Shown here in pieces: positions 63,151 to 64,000 of a stretch of 64,000 nucleotides of DNA. The position numbers and the translations under genes are program-made. Location: positions 3,658,001 through 3,722,000 of the forward strand of contig NZ_VFPG01000001.1 of assembly GCF_006716565.1 (NCBI RefSeq), written 5' to 3'. The DNA is from Nocardia bhagyanarayanae (GTDB taxonomy: Bacteria; Actinomycetota; Actinomycetes; Mycobacteriales; Mycobacteriaceae). Position 1 is the stretch's first letter. Every line of letters starts with the position of its first letter. The notes under the pieces were generated by a model that saw nothing but the letters and a program-made list of their open reading frames with translations, was not told where the DNA came from and searched no databases.

Positions 63151-63435
63151 TATTTGTGTATGAGGGGTGGAGAACATCCCGTCGTACGACAACATGGACA
63201 GCCGTATGCACCCGCCCGCGTGGCGTCGGTCTTCGGTAGTGGCCTCCCGGCGCGTCGCCGGCGGGCTTCGATCGATGACCGCCTCCGCGTCGCCGCGTCC
63301 AAGGGGATTCGGCCGGGTGTGCGCGTCGCAGCCAGGAGGGTTGCCGCGCGTCCGTGCCCGGGTACGGCTGACGACAGCCGGATCGCGCGCCCACCGCGCG
63401 CTCGAGCCGGCGAGACGAGAGGTTGAGAGAAGAGA

Positions 63436-64000
63436 ATGTCCGAAACAACTGAACGCAAGTCCTCGGCCGTAGAGGTCGAGCCGGGTGTGTTCGAGTCCGT
63501 CGCGCTGATCGACAACGGTTCCTTCGGCACCCGCACCGTGCGTTTCGAAACCGGTCGGCTGGCTCGCCAGGCCGCCGGTTCGGTCGTCGCCTACCTGGAC
63601 GACGAGACCATGCTGCTGTCGGCGACCACCGCGAGCAAGTCGCCGAAGGATCAGTTCGACTTCTTCCCGCTGACGGTCGACGTCGAAGAGCGCATGTACG
63701 CCGCGGGCCGCATTCCCGGCTCGTTCTTCCGCCGCGAGGGCCGCCCGTCCACCGACGCGATCCTGACCTGCCGCCTGATCGACCGTCCGCTGCGTCCGTC
63801 GTTCGTCGACGGCCTGCGCAACGAGATCCAGGTCGTGGTCACCGTGCTGAGCCTGGACCCCAACGACCTCTACGACGTGGTGGCGATCAACGCCGCGTCC
63901 GCGTCCACCCAGTTCGCGGGCCTGCCGTTCTCCGGCCCGGTCGGCGGCGTTCGCGTCGCCCTGATCGACGGCCAGTGGGTCGCGTTCCCGACCGTGGAGC
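63436..64000 (+). CDS. pnp: Polynucleotide phosphorylase, 3' end cut by window
   Basis: 3'-5' phosphorolytic exoribonuclease; in actinobacteria also called GpsI. The first 188 codons are present, beginning [20 protein letters not shown]. The first RNase PH domain is recognisable: [80 protein letters not shown]. The frame is still open at the window edge, where about 560 residues would remain. ATG is close behind GAGAGAAGAG. Confidence 0.96.
   Translation, partial: MSETTERKSSAVEVEPGVFESVALIDNGSFGTRTVRFETGRLARQAAGSVVAYLDDETMLLSATTASKSPKDQFDFFPLTVDVEERMYAAGRIPGSFFRREGRPSTDAILTCRLIDRPLRPSFVDGLRNEIQVVVTVLSLDPNDLYDVVAINAASASTQFAGLPFSGPVGGVRVALIDGQWVAFPTVE

Larger units (their letters stand above)
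62912..63435. other. 524-bp rpsO-pnp intergenic region
   Basis: Contains two hairpins (62951-62984 and 63118-63150) and no gene that I can support. In M. tuberculosis lppU lies here; it is absent. The part from 63151 to 63435 should hold the pnp promoter and leader; GAGAGAAGAG directly before the pnp ATG may be the ribosome binding site. Confidence 0.6.

Overview
The window is about 64 kb of high-GC actinobacterial chromosome, most likely Nocardia or a close relative in the Mycobacteriales. Gene content and order mirror the Mycobacterium tuberculosis block from mapB (Rv2861c) to gpsI (Rv2783c): mapB, mqo, ElaA-type acetyltransferase, chelatase, cobO, cobB, cysG/cobA, efpA, proS, Rv2844/Rv2843-like pair, rimP, nusA, ylxR, infB, rbfA, nrnA, dinF, pptH, pptT, truB, mntR/sirR, ribF, rpsO, pnp. 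Starts are a mix of Shine-Dalgarno starts and many apparently leaderless starts (TANNNT box 6-8 nt before ATG/GTG). Both ends are cut inside genes: map on the left, pnp on the right.

Layout. 1-14 kb: map, cobQ, an LppP/LprE-type lipoprotein, a serine hydrolase followed by a broken VapC-type PIN toxin, two alpha/beta hydrolases, mqo, and a cobalamin cluster (chelatase, cobO, cobB, cobE). cobE is surrounded by decayed copies of itself, and cobB carries a long extra linker. 14-18 kb: an ATGA-coupled phosphotransferase/unknown-protein pair and a DoxX-type membrane protein. 18-19.5 kb: a gene-free tract of tandem repeats, inverted repeats and a possible dehydrogenase remnant. 19.5-30.8 kb: two DHA2 drug exporters on either side of the siroheme/B12 methyltransferase gene, small oxidoreductase and stress genes, and three more repeat tracts. 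30.8-46.4 kb: proS, an acyl-CoA dehydrogenase, and the rimP-nusA-ylxR-infB-DUF503-rbfA-nrnA-dinF translation/RNA operon, then a probably zinc-regulated permease pair.

46.4-51.9 kb is the most unusual part. A GrpE-like gene and a divergent Hsp70-like gene face away from a shared 104-bp promoter region, and the Hsp70 gene is followed 6 nt later by a 929-residue multidomain protein I do not recognise. I propose these as a specialised Hsp70 module. The 3' end of the 929-residue gene has been copied downstream and has decayed.

52-64 kb: pptH and pptT, the opposing enzymes that remove and add phosphopantetheine, then truB, small membrane and EF-hand proteins, a flavoprotein divergent from a LuxR-type regulator, a lipoprotein, an MntR/SirR-type metal regulator, ribF, rpsO and the start of pnp.

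A theme of the window is decayed tandem duplication at gene borders (cobE, the 929-residue gene, the end of the 62.2-kb gene) and non-coding arrays with 24-, 42-, 74-, 76- and 88-bp units. Family assignments come from recognising motifs by eye; no search was run.
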